Made by a program: the position numbers and the translations under genes
Shown here: one piece after another, positions 1 through 12,304 of the stretch
Layout: each line of letters begins with the position of its first letter
Position numbering within the stretch: the first letter of the stretch is position 1
From: Promerops cafer
Taxonomy: Eukaryota; Chordata; Aves; Passeriformes; Nectariniidae
Direction: 5' to 3'
DNA: 64,000 nt
Assembly (NCBI GenBank): GCA_013398275.1
Contig: VZSE01002953.1
Location: 123,688 to 187,687 of the forward strand
Notes under the pieces: generated by a model
Database searches by the model: none
Told to the model about the DNA's origin: nothing
What the model saw: the letters and a program-made list of their open reading frames with translations, nothing else

Positions 1-3000
1 CTGCTTCTCAATATTCCTGCTTTTGCATTAAATTGTTAGGGTGTTGTTTTCACAAGCAGCAGCTTTGCCCTGAAAAAAAAGTGACTTTTTATTGCAGTGT
101 GGCAAGTCCATTAACTATCTCATTGCTGAATTCTGCTGAGTGTTAGGACGGGCTCTTGACATGGCTCAAAGTGCTGTAATGGGGTAACTGAGATGCTCCA
201 GCTGTCCCTGTGTGGAAGACTGGATCTGAGCAGGGACCACACGCTGCTGTAGGTGACAAAAGTGCTGTTAAAGGCCTGGGTGGCTCTGTCCAAGGAGGTT
301 GATAGGAGTTTCAGAAAAATGAGGGCAGGAAAGGGAAATCTAAATTGATATAAGTTCCTTGTGTCTGTTGATCTGCCCTTAAATGCTCTGATGTTTTCCA
401 GCCTCATGAGTTAGGAGTTACCAGTCAAACCTGTTGTCTTGGCATTTAGGTGGCAGGAGCTTGACACTGCCTGGTCCCCTGCTTGCCCTGGCGTCTCCAT
501 GAGTATTGCTGGGCTCAGAGTGACATCAGAGCTTGCTGCTCAATGTGACATCTCTAGTAGGATGAGCAAAATGCAGAATATCTCCCACTGCTACCAGCAA
601 GGTGATGCTGATGTGCTCTGTCAGTGGTTTCCCAGGGCTCCAGAAACTGCACAGCTCTGTAATTCTAAAGAACAGAAACTGCACTTACCAAAAAAAAACC
701 ACCCCAAAAAAGCCCCTCCTGAAACTTTGCTGAAGCTTCCTCATTTCCAACAAACAGCAGTTCAGTCTTTACCTGCTTAGAAAAGAACCATATGAGGGTA
801 CTGCTCCAAATTCTTCCTGCAAAAGAAATCTGTGGCACACAGCAGCATGCCTGGACCCCATGGGAGTTGATCTGGCAGGTGATGGAAATGCTTCAGACCC
901 CTTTGGATGAGCTCATCAGGTGTCACTCCTTGGAGCAAGCAGCAGTTGCTCACAAGCTCATTTTGCTGATCCTGTTGCATGTAAGCATGTGCTAGCCGTG
1001 CCTCTGGGTGATTCCCTGAACGGACAAGATAATTTTTGTATTTTTTTTCCTTTTTTTTCTTTGTTAATGGCATTTTGTACTTCAAAGGGAGCACACTATC
1101 AGCTTTCTTCCATGCCAAGTGCCTGTGGAAGCAGAAAGGTCCATGGCATGTTGTGTCAGAGGAGCCTGGTTTATTTGGTAACATCAGGGTATGAAGGGTT
1201 TTACAGCCTTTCGAATGAATCTGAGCTCTTTCATTGGAAGAGTCTAAATGTCTGACAGTAGGGGATGGATGGTCTGTGCCCCTGTATCCCAGGGCAGGCT
1301 CTGCACTCTGACACCTCCCTGGCTATTGCTGCTGGCTGCCAGCTGTGAAATCATCTCTTTGAGGTCAGGCAGCAAAAGAAGGAAGAGTCCATCCTCATCT
1401 TTGCCATAATGCTGATATTTTGTTTTGGATTGGAAGTGCACATTGAAGGAAAGCTGATTTTTCCCCACTTACCCCCCAGAGCTGGCACTGCAGGGCAGTT
1501 TCAGGACACTTGCAGTGGACTCATTTTGGCTGGTGCTGACCTGGAAGAGTTGCTGCAGGAGCCTGCTTACTGTGCCCTGATGGCTCTGGGCATTGTCCGC
1601 AAGACCCTGCTGGAGCAGATCTGAGCAGAACATCCAAGGCACAAACAGGTGACCCCTCAGCACCAACTCCCCTTATTCTGCAGAGCTCTTTCTACTAGAC
1701 TGTGCCCCATGATGTTGCAGATGTAGCTCTAGATGGTCAGAGCTGTGGCTGATTGTTCTGTGCATATATTTGCATCAGCCAGCTAAATACCTGCAGACTG
1801 CAGGGGTTCAGGGGTCTAGGCCAGCATCCAACAGAGATTGGGGGAAGACTGTCCTTGCTTGGACCACTGGAAAAAATTATATGGTGTGGTTTTCTTTTAA
1901 TGAGTGGTGCTGAAGGGAAAGCAAGTGCCTTGAAATGCCTCATGAGCCAGCATCGCAGTCAAGAGGAGAAACTTCTCGTGCCGTGGGATCAGAATGTATG
2001 GACATGATCACTCTGCTAAAATACCATTGCCTGTTCTGTGTGCACATAGCACACTGCTGCTGTATCTGTGTGGTGTGTCAAGGTTTACCCCAGGTGACAG
2101 ATCCACAATCTGAAATACTCTTTCTTTTAGAGCTGCAGTTGAGAGCATGTCTGCAGTCAGCTAAGCAGATGAGATTTCTGGTGGATCTCTGGTAAGGGTG
2201 GTGATGAACAGCAAGGGGGTGATGCTGGAGCAGTCCCAGGGACACCTTCCAATGTTCCTGCTGTGGCCCCGGTGGCTCTGAAGATGTGGAGGTGTGATTG
2301 TGAGTCAGTGATGTTCAGAAGATACAGTTAATGCTTTGCATCTTAAGCATTGTCGCACTGCCTTGGGGTTGGGGAGAGAGGTGCCTACACTGTGACGTTG
2401 CTTTTTTTGAGGGAGCAGCATCTGATCTACAGCACAGGAGGACCTCAAGTGAAAAGGGGTTTGGGGCTGAAAACCATGAAGAGTCTCCCTGCTTAACGCA
2501 TAGACTTGTTTTTATGATTATGGCATTGGGAATTATGCGTTAATTGATACTGAGGAGAAAAGGCATGAGGAGGCAGGATCAGCATCCACATCAAACATTA
2601 ATTTGGCAGGCCCCTGCTTGCATGGATGTGGCCCTGCCACTGTTTCCTCTAGAGGCTGGGGGCTACAGGGTTTGAATATCTTCAACAAACGTCCTTTTCC
2701 TGATAAATACCTGGTTTAGGTGTTTGTTTGTGGTTGGATTTTTTTTTGGTCAAGAGATGGTGATAAACAAAATGTAGCTTTTCAAGTATTTGGGCAAACA
2801 GCGGGGCAGGTCCCATCCATAAGCCTGTGGAGATAGGAGAGAGATGCCATTTATGTGGTAAACCTTTTGGTGAATGTATTTTATACCTCCTTGCACACAG
2901 ACAGTATTTTCCAGTGGTTCGCCTTGCTCAGGTGGATGCAGCTGGTGAACGCTGTCCATACCTGATGGAGCCAGGACTGCTGCCCAGGTGTGAAGCTGGT

Positions 3001-5635
3001 GGACAGCTCTCTGCAGCACGGGAACATGTGCCTGCACTGAGCCTGAGCCACCAGCACCAGCTGAGCTGCTCTGCTTTGGTTGCTCCTTGGCCTTTGCTCA
3101 CTGGACTGGTGGGGGACTGTGGCGGGGTGGTGGTAAAAGGATAAGGCTGGATCATGGGAGGCATTTAATTTCCAACCCACATTTCTGTAATCCAGCCCTC
3201 AAATGCTGGGGGCTGGAAACTTACTGTCTTTACAAAATAGCTCCAATACTTCAAAATGCAGGAATTATTTTCCTTCCTTTATTTTTGCCTAGATGAAATC
3301 CTACAAGTCAAATTAGAAAGATGCAGAAAAGGTGATAGACCAAAAACTAATCTCAGAACGATATGATTGCCCCTGTTTTGAGTTCAGAGTAAGAAGAGTC
3401 TGGTGGCCTCTTTTCACTGACTCTGGAGGGATTTTTCTCTAGATCTTAAGTAAAAGTTACACCTACATTTCATACCAACACTTGCCTCACTGTTGAAGTG
3501 AAATACTAACCTCCAAAGGCAGTTTAGCATTTTAGTGTGTCCTGAATTAGTCCTTGCTAGGAGAAATGGCACAGTCTGTTCTGGCTTGTTTTAAAGCTGG
3601 GTATTGGTTCTGTGGCATTTCCAGCTCCAGCTGTGGCAGGCTTTCCCCTAACATGTGACACTTTATTCTAGACCTGGGCTGGCCTTCTACCCCTGTCTTT
3701 GCTTAAGCAGAGAGTGGGAGCAAAGCACAGGAGCAGCCCCATCATCTCTTCAGCTCAGTGTCTACTTTTAGTACCTCCAGAGGTGGGTGGAAGTGTGGTT
3801 TCACGTTACACATGACCCAAAAAAGAAGTCACCCTGTTTACTGCCTGTTGCATTGGATCTGTCAGTATCTGCATGGCTTCAGGGTGTGCCCGGGTTCAGC
3901 TTGCTGTTGCAATACCCACCCGAAATCCTTGTGTTATGTTGTCAGGGCAGCAAACTGGAGGAGTACCTTGCTGGGAAGATCAAAGAGGGAAACTAACGCC
4001 CAGCTGCTGAACTGAATGAGGCATGAATCGAAAGTGCTCACCTAAAGTAGCAGATAAAGTAGCAGATAAACAGTGCAGAGAAGTGGTTTGCTGATCAGGG
4101 GACTTCCTGCTGCTCACTGGGGGCAATAGCCTCCAAACTGTGAAAGGGAGGGGGAAAAAAAGCCGGTTGGGCATGGTTGGGGTATTGGGGAAAAGGGGTC
4201 TGGGAGAAGTAAAGGATCAGGCTGTAAGTCTGTCACTGGGATGACGGATAGAGCCAGTTAGGAGGTTGCCCCCTGTTAGTACCTAGGTGGCTAAATCATC
4301 CTGACAGCCACCATGGCTGTTTATTAATTAAAAGTAAGCTTATTGATAAGTATCTTACAGGCTGTGCTCAGTTTTAGCATGAAAAGGTAAGTATAAAGAA
4401 GATTCAGGTTAAAAAAAATAACTTGGAGAGATGCAGCAGCTCAGAGATCTTTGTTAAAGTCAGTGGCTTTAGCTGCAATTGCAGCTGCATCTCTGTCAGC
4501 TGGGGCTCTCCCTGGCTTGATTTTTCTCTCTTGATAGCAAGGTATTTCCTCTTCTCAGAAAACCCCTATGACTTAAATAGAACCACAGACTTACATGCTT
4601 TATAAGTCATATTTAGTCTAGAGTAAGTCATGGAGCATCCATCCATAAATTGGTATTACTGCCCCCTGTGATTCTGGCAGGAGGAGGCCAGCTGGGCACT
4701 CTGGGCTCACAGGAGCTTCTCCATGAAGCTTGGGTTTCTGCTCTGATATTTACCCCCCAAAAATCCTTTAGAAGGGTCTTACTGTTCAGGTGTACAGCTG
4801 TCCCGTCCTTCAGCCATGTACACTTCCATTTCTGTAGCATCTGTTTTCCCCAAAAAATCTGGTGCTGCTATGTGCAGAGCTTTTAGCTGATCTGTCAGGT
4901 CAGTGATTATAGAATTGTTTTAAATTTCCTATTTAATTTTCTTTAAGAAACAAGAACTAGCAGGCACAAAAAAAATAGGTTCTTTATTTAGTAAATTTGT
5001 GAAGAAAGCTTTGAGACAAGCAAGAGGTGTCTTCCTTAAGTTTCAATATAGCAAATTTAATATCGAAAATGACTAGCACAGGGGTGCTTACATTGTTAGG
5101 TGCATCAAAAACACATTCATTAGTTTTTCGGATTTTGAGAAAGTGGGAATAATCCATTTTGTAGCTGGACATTGAGCAAGATCCTTTTCCAGGGTGGTGT
5201 GAAGTTTAATGAGTATGTGTCTATATCTAAATCAAGGGGAAGGTGCTTTGGTCTCTTACTTAGAAACTTGTTAAAGAAAAGACTGTTGATCAGTTTGCTG
5301 GTGCCTGGACAGATCCTTAAACTCACAGCTGTGTTTATTGAGTGTTAAAATAAGGTTTAGAGCATTTAGAGGACAAATGGGAATGGGGCTTTAGAGAAGG
5401 GGTTTTGGAGATGCTATCCCGACTTGCAAGGTGGGTGCTTCCGTAGTGTATAATGAGGATCTCAGGACCATTTTCTCAATTTTGGGACTGATGGAACTGC
5501 CTGTGCATCAGCTGTGCAGTGGTGCGTGCCTACATGCAGTCATTGCGCTGTGCTGCAACTTGGGGATATTAAATTAGAAAGGACTGTACCAGCCTGGTCC
5601 TGGATTTTCTAATTTGCTGTGTTTCTTCATTGCAG
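1..5635 (+). other. FOXN2: FOXN2 intron (3' part; 5' end outside window)
   Basis: This stretch precedes the first recognisable FOXN2 exon and ends in a good acceptor (TTCTTCATTGCAG) at 5635. I looked for the upstream forkhead exon (helices 1-3) and did not find it, so it lies left of the window. All open frames here are short and lack recognisable domains. A 12-base unit is duplicated at 4044-4067. Nothing else is identifiable. Confidence 0.75.
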
Positions 5636-5760
5636 GTGAATGGAAAAGGGTCGCTGTGGTGCGTTGACCCAAAATATAAACCTAATCTTGTCCAAGCACT
5701 GAAAAAACAGCCTTTTTCCTCAGCACTTGCATTTTATACTCCGCCAGCATCACCACCCAG
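5636..5760 (+). CDS. FOXN2: FOXN2 coding exon a (end of forkhead domain)
   Basis: 125 bases, entering in phase 0 and ending with two bases of a split codon. It encodes the wing-1 region and C-terminal end of the forkhead (VNGKGSLWCVDPKYKPN, then LVQALKKQPF) and the start of a proline-rich linker (YTPPASPP). Acceptor TTGCAG at 5635; donor GTAGGT at 5761. Confidence 0.93.
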
Positions 5761-8700
5761 GTAGGTGGAAGTTCTCATCCAAGCAGGACATGTTGCTCCA
5801 GGTAGCAGAGGGTGTTGAAGTGCTGTTATCTGCTGCCACCCGAGAGCAGAATTTGAGTGGGCCTGAGGTGGGGAGATGCAATGAGCTCAGGCTTCCCAGA
5901 TAGCACATCTGGGGCGTGTTCAAGTCTCTCATGAACTGTGGGAGAGTTTAAAAGAAGAAGGTCGGGGTGTGTTGGCTGCTTTCTGGAGAGCCCAATTAGT
6001 CCATGAGGGTAGGCAGTCCTGGGAAGTGGAGCAAAATCCTCTTTCAAGCACAGTCCCTCAGGACTGTTCTAGGGTGGTTCGTGGTGCTGCTCTGTGGGGA
6101 AGGTGGGTGTCTTCTCCTGTAAGTCACTTGTCTGGATATAAAATGTATCTATTCTGTGCTTTTGTTGAAAACAATCTACTTTTCCACAGTCTGAAGTGCT
6201 GAGACGCTGCTCTGAGAGGGTCGTTTTTCTCTGAGGCTGTTTAAAAGCATTTTGCAGCAGGGATGGAAAAGACAGCCTTTGCCATAAACGTAGTCTGAGG
6301 TGGGGCATGCAAGACTTCTGAAACCAGGACTTCCTTACCAACACAGTTTAGGATTAGGTAATAGATTCTGGAGAATCTGAAGTCAAACTCATGTGTCCTG
6401 AGTAGAGGAAGAGGAGCAGCAGCTGGGTCAGCCTGTGGAGGCAGGAGGACAGAATGCAGAGCAGCCCGTTCATTGGGTGAGCTCAGTTCGGATGAAGGCA
6501 TGTGGCTGGTTTGTCTAGTTCAGGAAAGAATATGGGTGAGATAAGAGGTAATTAAGGTGTCTGTACATTGCCCTATGCCTTAACCTTACTGCAAGGAGTT
6601 TCCTTAACAAACAGGAGGAACTGGGATTCCTGGAGCAGGATGTGAGACTGATAACACTGGGCAGACGTTTCTCAGGGTCCAGCAGGCCACTGACCCTGGG
6701 AGCTGGCACCCCTGTGCAAGCCTTAGGGGCTCAAGATTTTAGTGTGGCATGGGCTTGTCCAGTGTGGTTTGTAGCCCACGAGATGTGACCACTTGTCTCT
6801 GGTCTCTCTCCAACCGAGGGCCATCCTGGGCTGGAGCAAGGCGGGCGGAAGTATCCTGTTTTCCAGCTTTCTGTTGGAATTGGGAGCATTACTAAAATAA
6901 CCCTGAAAGATTTAAGTATTAAGAAATAGTCAGATTGGAAACTATGAGATGGCTGGTGGTATTGCTTGGGCTTTATGGGAATAAAGATTATTGAAATAAC
7001 TGTAATTGGGCTCTAGAGAATAATGCTTTTACAGGCTTTAATGTCTCTGTGTAAGGGTATGGACTTCTGGTTTTGGGTACACCTCTAGTGAAGGTTTGGT
7101 CCTTGAAAGCTTTAATGCTCTGTCTGTGTTAATACAGCCAGACTTTAAAATGTAGAGAATAATATAGATGGGAAGGGAGCTCTGGATGTTGTCTGTCCTG
7201 CCACAGGTGCAGAGGATTGACAGACTCAGCCTAGGGCAGGGTGTTCAGAGCCTTGACCAGTTAAGCTTTGAAAATCTCCAGGGTCTCCAAGATCAGTGCA
7301 GCTAAAGTTGTGTTAAGTGTGGTTTGCTTAGTTTGGATAAATGCAACATACTAAAATTAGGTGTAAGGAAGGAGACATTTCATCTGCATGCTTAAGTACT
7401 TGGAAGAGCAGGACTTTAATTTGAAACTGTTGTTTTTGGTAACTTTTTTTCCTTTACTGAAGGACTAGTCGCACTTGCCAACAATTACAAGGAAATCCTG
7501 GATCTAATGAAGCCTCATGGCAAAATTCCCGCTGACTTCAGCACGGGAAGGGTTTTGCAGTGCTTGTATTTATGAGTAGAAGAAAATAAGAAACAACATA
7601 TTAAGATACCAAACTGCTCCCTACTGAAAGCTGGTTTATTTTCCTTCAATAATAAAAAACATTTATGTGACTTGATATCACACACAGATCTATATTTTTC
7701 CCCTTCCATGATTTGATTTAAATTCTGGCCTAATTTTGGGGAAAGGCCCCCAAGGATCTGCCTTATTGTAGAGAGGGAGGAAGCCCAGATGTTCAGCTGG
7801 AGAAAGGCTGAAATACTGTCCAAATTTATCTTAAGAGTGATCCTAAAATTCAGCTGTGACAGTCTCTGAATTTTCCTGTGGGAAGACTGGTGTTCATGAT
7901 TATTTTACAGTGTGTTTGTGGGGAGTATGCCTATCATTCAGCACAATTTTAAAATAAAATTTAAGCTGTTGCTTTGAGCAGAAGCTTTCCAAAACTGTAA
8001 TCTGTGTCTAGTGACACTGAAATTTGTATTATCATAGATGATTGGCATCCCTGATGCATTTTATTTCTGCACAGCTTGTTCAACAAGTCGTTGTGAAGCC
8101 CCTGGCTGCATTCTGGTTCTAGTGCTACATGAATTACAGCTCTGGGGACAGCCACAGTCCTCATCTTGCTCATACCTTATGCATGGCTTATCTTAATCAA
8201 TACCAGGCATTCATTTACTTTGGGGGTGCTCTATATGGGCATCATTTTTGAAGGATCTGAGTTTGGACAAAAGGATGATGATGTTTAGCATCTCTTTGTA
8301 CAAAGGGTATGAGGGCTGTAAAGCCAGCCATTTTGGGTTAGACCTTCCTTTAGTTTTAATTTTTTTCCCCCCCACCCATTTTTGGATCTGTTCCCTTTGC
8401 ACTCCATGGCTGCTACAAGAAAAGATACCAGACAGTGAACCCTAGTTTTGCACATTTTTCCCAGTCAGCTGAGGTTTCTCTTGCAGGTTGGGCTTGAAAA
8501 TTTTGTAATCACCTTTCAGATTGTTCCAGCAGCACTATAAAAGATGCACATTGCTATATTTCATGCAATTTTAATAGTGTGTACTATTTGTGTTGTAGTT
8601 ACTTCTAACTGCTCACTAATATGTTTATAATAAACTGAATAATTAGTGCTGGGTGTTTAGCCGAAAAAAAAAAAAAATGTGAGAGCTTTAACTTGCCTTT

Positions 8701-11700
8701 TATTTTGTGAGGGATTTAAGGGTACTTTGGTGCAAAGCTGGTCTGATTATGAAAAACCACCCTGGATAGCATCAACTTTAAAATCAGCAGTTGTCTTGAT
8801 TTGTTTTTTGGTTGTTTTTTTTTTTTCTCTTCCACTGGTCTTTGCCTATTACTTTTTGTTTTTGTTAATTGCCCACCACTGTTTGGAAAAGCAGATGATC
8901 ACAACTGGTCCTTGCCTGTCCTCTGAGCATCTGTGTATGAGCTAATGTTTTGTTCACATGTAGTATTTATGTACTAAGAAAATACATATCTTTGTTTAAA
9001 ATCCAGCCTTTAGGCAGGTATAGAAGATCTGTAGAAGTCAGTGACTCTTGCCAACAAGATTTTTGCTTAGTGTGTGTGTTTGGAGGTATTTTCCAAATGC
9101 TGGTGATGGCTTAAATAGTGCTACACAAACTATGAACCAGTGCTGAGCCATCTACTGAGGGCAGCAGAAATTGCTTGCCTTCCTGTGGTGAATAGGGTTG
9201 GTTTTGTTTTTAGCCTTCTATGATCATAATATTGTCTGCAGTACTTTGTACAAATCATTTGCCTGATCAGGGCTTGGCTTTGAGCTGTTGAATTTCTTTT
9301 TCAGTAGGTCGTCGTCCCCTCACTACCTGACTTCAGTCCTTCAGCAGAATCATGGCCGATCTCTCAAAGGTAAACTTTGAATTTCCTTTCACTCTTCTCC
9401 CTCGGTTTTGGTCACAAGCATGGGCTGCAGATGTTGTCTCTGTCCCTGCTCTGAAGGATCTGCTAGATGACAAAAGAACCCAGATGTAGTACAATGCGTG
9501 TATAATATTAGCTACCATGTATTAATTTTAAATTCATGCGGTGAATTTCAAGGTGTAATTGGGGCCATCTTGTTCTGACAGCAAAATATTCAGCACATGC
9601 ATCACTCCCAAGTATGACCTACTTAATGAATAGTTCAGTAGAAAATGAATCTGAAAGCTGCACATCTCTTTTATCAGTTTTATTGGAGACTAAGAACTGA
9701 GAACCGAAGGTAGCAAATGTTAGTGTATAAAACTTGTGGTACCAAGAGGGAGCTAGAAAGCGTGCTGGGGGTTGCAGCATTTCTTTCGAAGGAGGCAGTT
9801 GAGCACAGCTCTTGCACCTCGCTAATAAAGCCTAATTAGGCGTGTCCTACATAAAAGTAATAATAATTTTGTTCTTTAAGTGCTGAAAAGTGAATATTAC
9901 TTATTTTTTAAAGGGCTGAGTCTAACAAAGTGTGTTGCAGACGAGTGTTGTTACAGCTCTTTCAGCAGGATAGTGAAAGGCACTGCCCAGGTGGGACCTG
10001 AGCAGACACCCAGCTCCCTGATTTTGCTGGCTTATTAGGCTTAGAGGTGAGAAGGGTTGCTTTTAGTTTTTGGCCACAAACTAGCAGCTTTGGTTAGGCA
10101 GCAAAGCCAAGGCTTTTTGGAGACCAGGCAGCTGCCTGGCCCACAGGTGATGATCACCATGCACTCCAGCTGGAGGTTCTGCAGTTGCATCTGGGTGGCA
10201 AGGAAACATCCCTTGGCTGGCTGGCTGCTGCAGGGCTGCTGGATCTGGGATTCTCAGGACTTGTTGGAGAACGCAAGAAATCCCTCTCCTCCTAAGGATT
10301 TTGCTGGTGTGTCCTGTGACAGATTTGGAGGTTGCCAGTCTGATGTTGCCTCTTCCATTTAGCTACACCAGAGGTGCCAAAATAATGGCAGGTATCTAGT
10401 ATCATTTAGTTTCTGCATGTGGGGGAGCCTGTTCAGCATTTCTCTGGTATTAGAGGCAAGCCATTCATGTTCCTGGGGTCCCACAGTGCAGATGATCAGA
10501 ATTCCTTGTAATACGGTGCTTCCTCAGCCATTCTGCTGGAGAAGCGCAAATTTGGGAAGTACTGCGCTGTTGAGAAGAGAATCACACATGAAGCCAAAGC
10601 ACTTTATCAGTGACACAGAGCACTGCTAAGAAGCCACTGCAGAAGTGCCTCTCCTCATTCTTTGGGAGTATTAAGGTGCAGAAATACTCTTGGTAGCTAG
10701 TAATCCTGCATTGCATTAATGCCTCTGATTTCTTGTCATTTTAACAAGATTGTGCCTATATACCAACATCAGATGATAAAATAAAATGTCTGGGATAGCA
10801 AGTAAGGAATGGTAATATTTCACTTCCTGATTACACTAGTGGACCAAAGTAATTCTTCATGCTTTGTTTTTCTACTTCTTTTTGTCAGTTGAGTGCATAT
10901 AACCATTCAGGGGCTCTGTTTCTGCCAAAGAAAGCCAAAGCAGAAGGGGAAAAAAAAAATCACATGAGTACAATGGGGTAGAGCCTAAAGTATGCTGGAT
11001 TTAAAATGAAAGGCATGGAAAACAAGGAGGGGGGAAATGTGTATGTTTTATAACCTGTGTTGGAAACAGCAGCTCAGTCCCCTTCCCATGTTGGTACAAC
11101 ATTCCCAAGGTGTCATGTTCTTCAAATTTCTCCTTGACCAGGGGTGAAGTTAGAGAAAATTATCAAGATAGGGAAGCCATGCTGACAACTCTGCAGTCCC
11201 CCTCCCAATACTACCCCTGCCCTTAAATTCTGTAATACAGTTAATGCCTGTAATGTGGGGAAGAAAACAAATGCCATTGCTGATGTTTTGCTTAACAGTT
11301 CTCCCCACAGTTCCAGTTCAGCAGAACTGAGAGCCTGTTCTGCTTGCTGCTGGTCCCTTCCAGCCCTGTTCTCCTCTCACTGCTCATGCATATGTACATA
11401 CCTACCTACACCTCACATGTGATCTGCTCTCAGACACCCAGGCTCTTGTGAGAGCTCACTGTCTCTTTGCTCCGCCTGGTTAGTCCACCATACCTATTTC
11501 TGTTGTGTATAAGGAGTATTCATCATCCATTGCAGAAGTGAGCCAAAGAATGGATTGGATTTCCTCTTCTTTAAAGGGCATGAGCATGTCCTGAAATGAG
11601 TGGGAAAGGCGTGCTTGTTTCTTTTCCCTTTCACCTTGTTCTGGTTAGAAATGTCACTATCTGCCCTGTTATCCTCAAGGTGCCTTTCAGAAATGTAAGC

Positions 11701-12266
11701 AATCTACTCTGCAAAGGATGGCCTTTTGCAGCAGTGCTTCTCACTGCAGCTGACAGTGCCACAATTCACCTCAACCTTTTCTACGTGCCTATTTAATATT
11801 TAGATCCCCCTGCTTTCTGGATTGAGCAGTTCAGTGCCCTTTCCCCCTGCGTAGTCTCAATTTCTTCCGTTTGACTTATTAGTGTGGAAAATTCTGCTGG
11901 AGGGGAGGGGTTGTGCTGAATTAGTGCTGCGTTAATGAGCACGGCTGCTCTCAGCCTTGCACATTCACACAGCCAGGGTATGGAGCTGCTGAGGTGCTTT
12001 GCTGTGCCATGTGTCTAATCTTTCTCTCCCAGCTGGTACAAACAAAAGGCACTTGTTAAGTATAGCAACAGCATTGTCACATGAATGTCTAATTGTGTCA
12101 CTGATTCTTGGCTTCAGAGAGTGCAACGTGAGAGCTCAGCCTTTGAATGTCATAGTTAAGGTATGAGACTGATCTGGAATAGTACTGAGCTGTACAAGGG
12201 TCATGCTTTGTCTGAGTTTGTACATTCCCCCCACCCTTGCTCTTTGTTGTAGGCCAGTACAGACAA

Positions 12267-12304
<38 letters not shown>

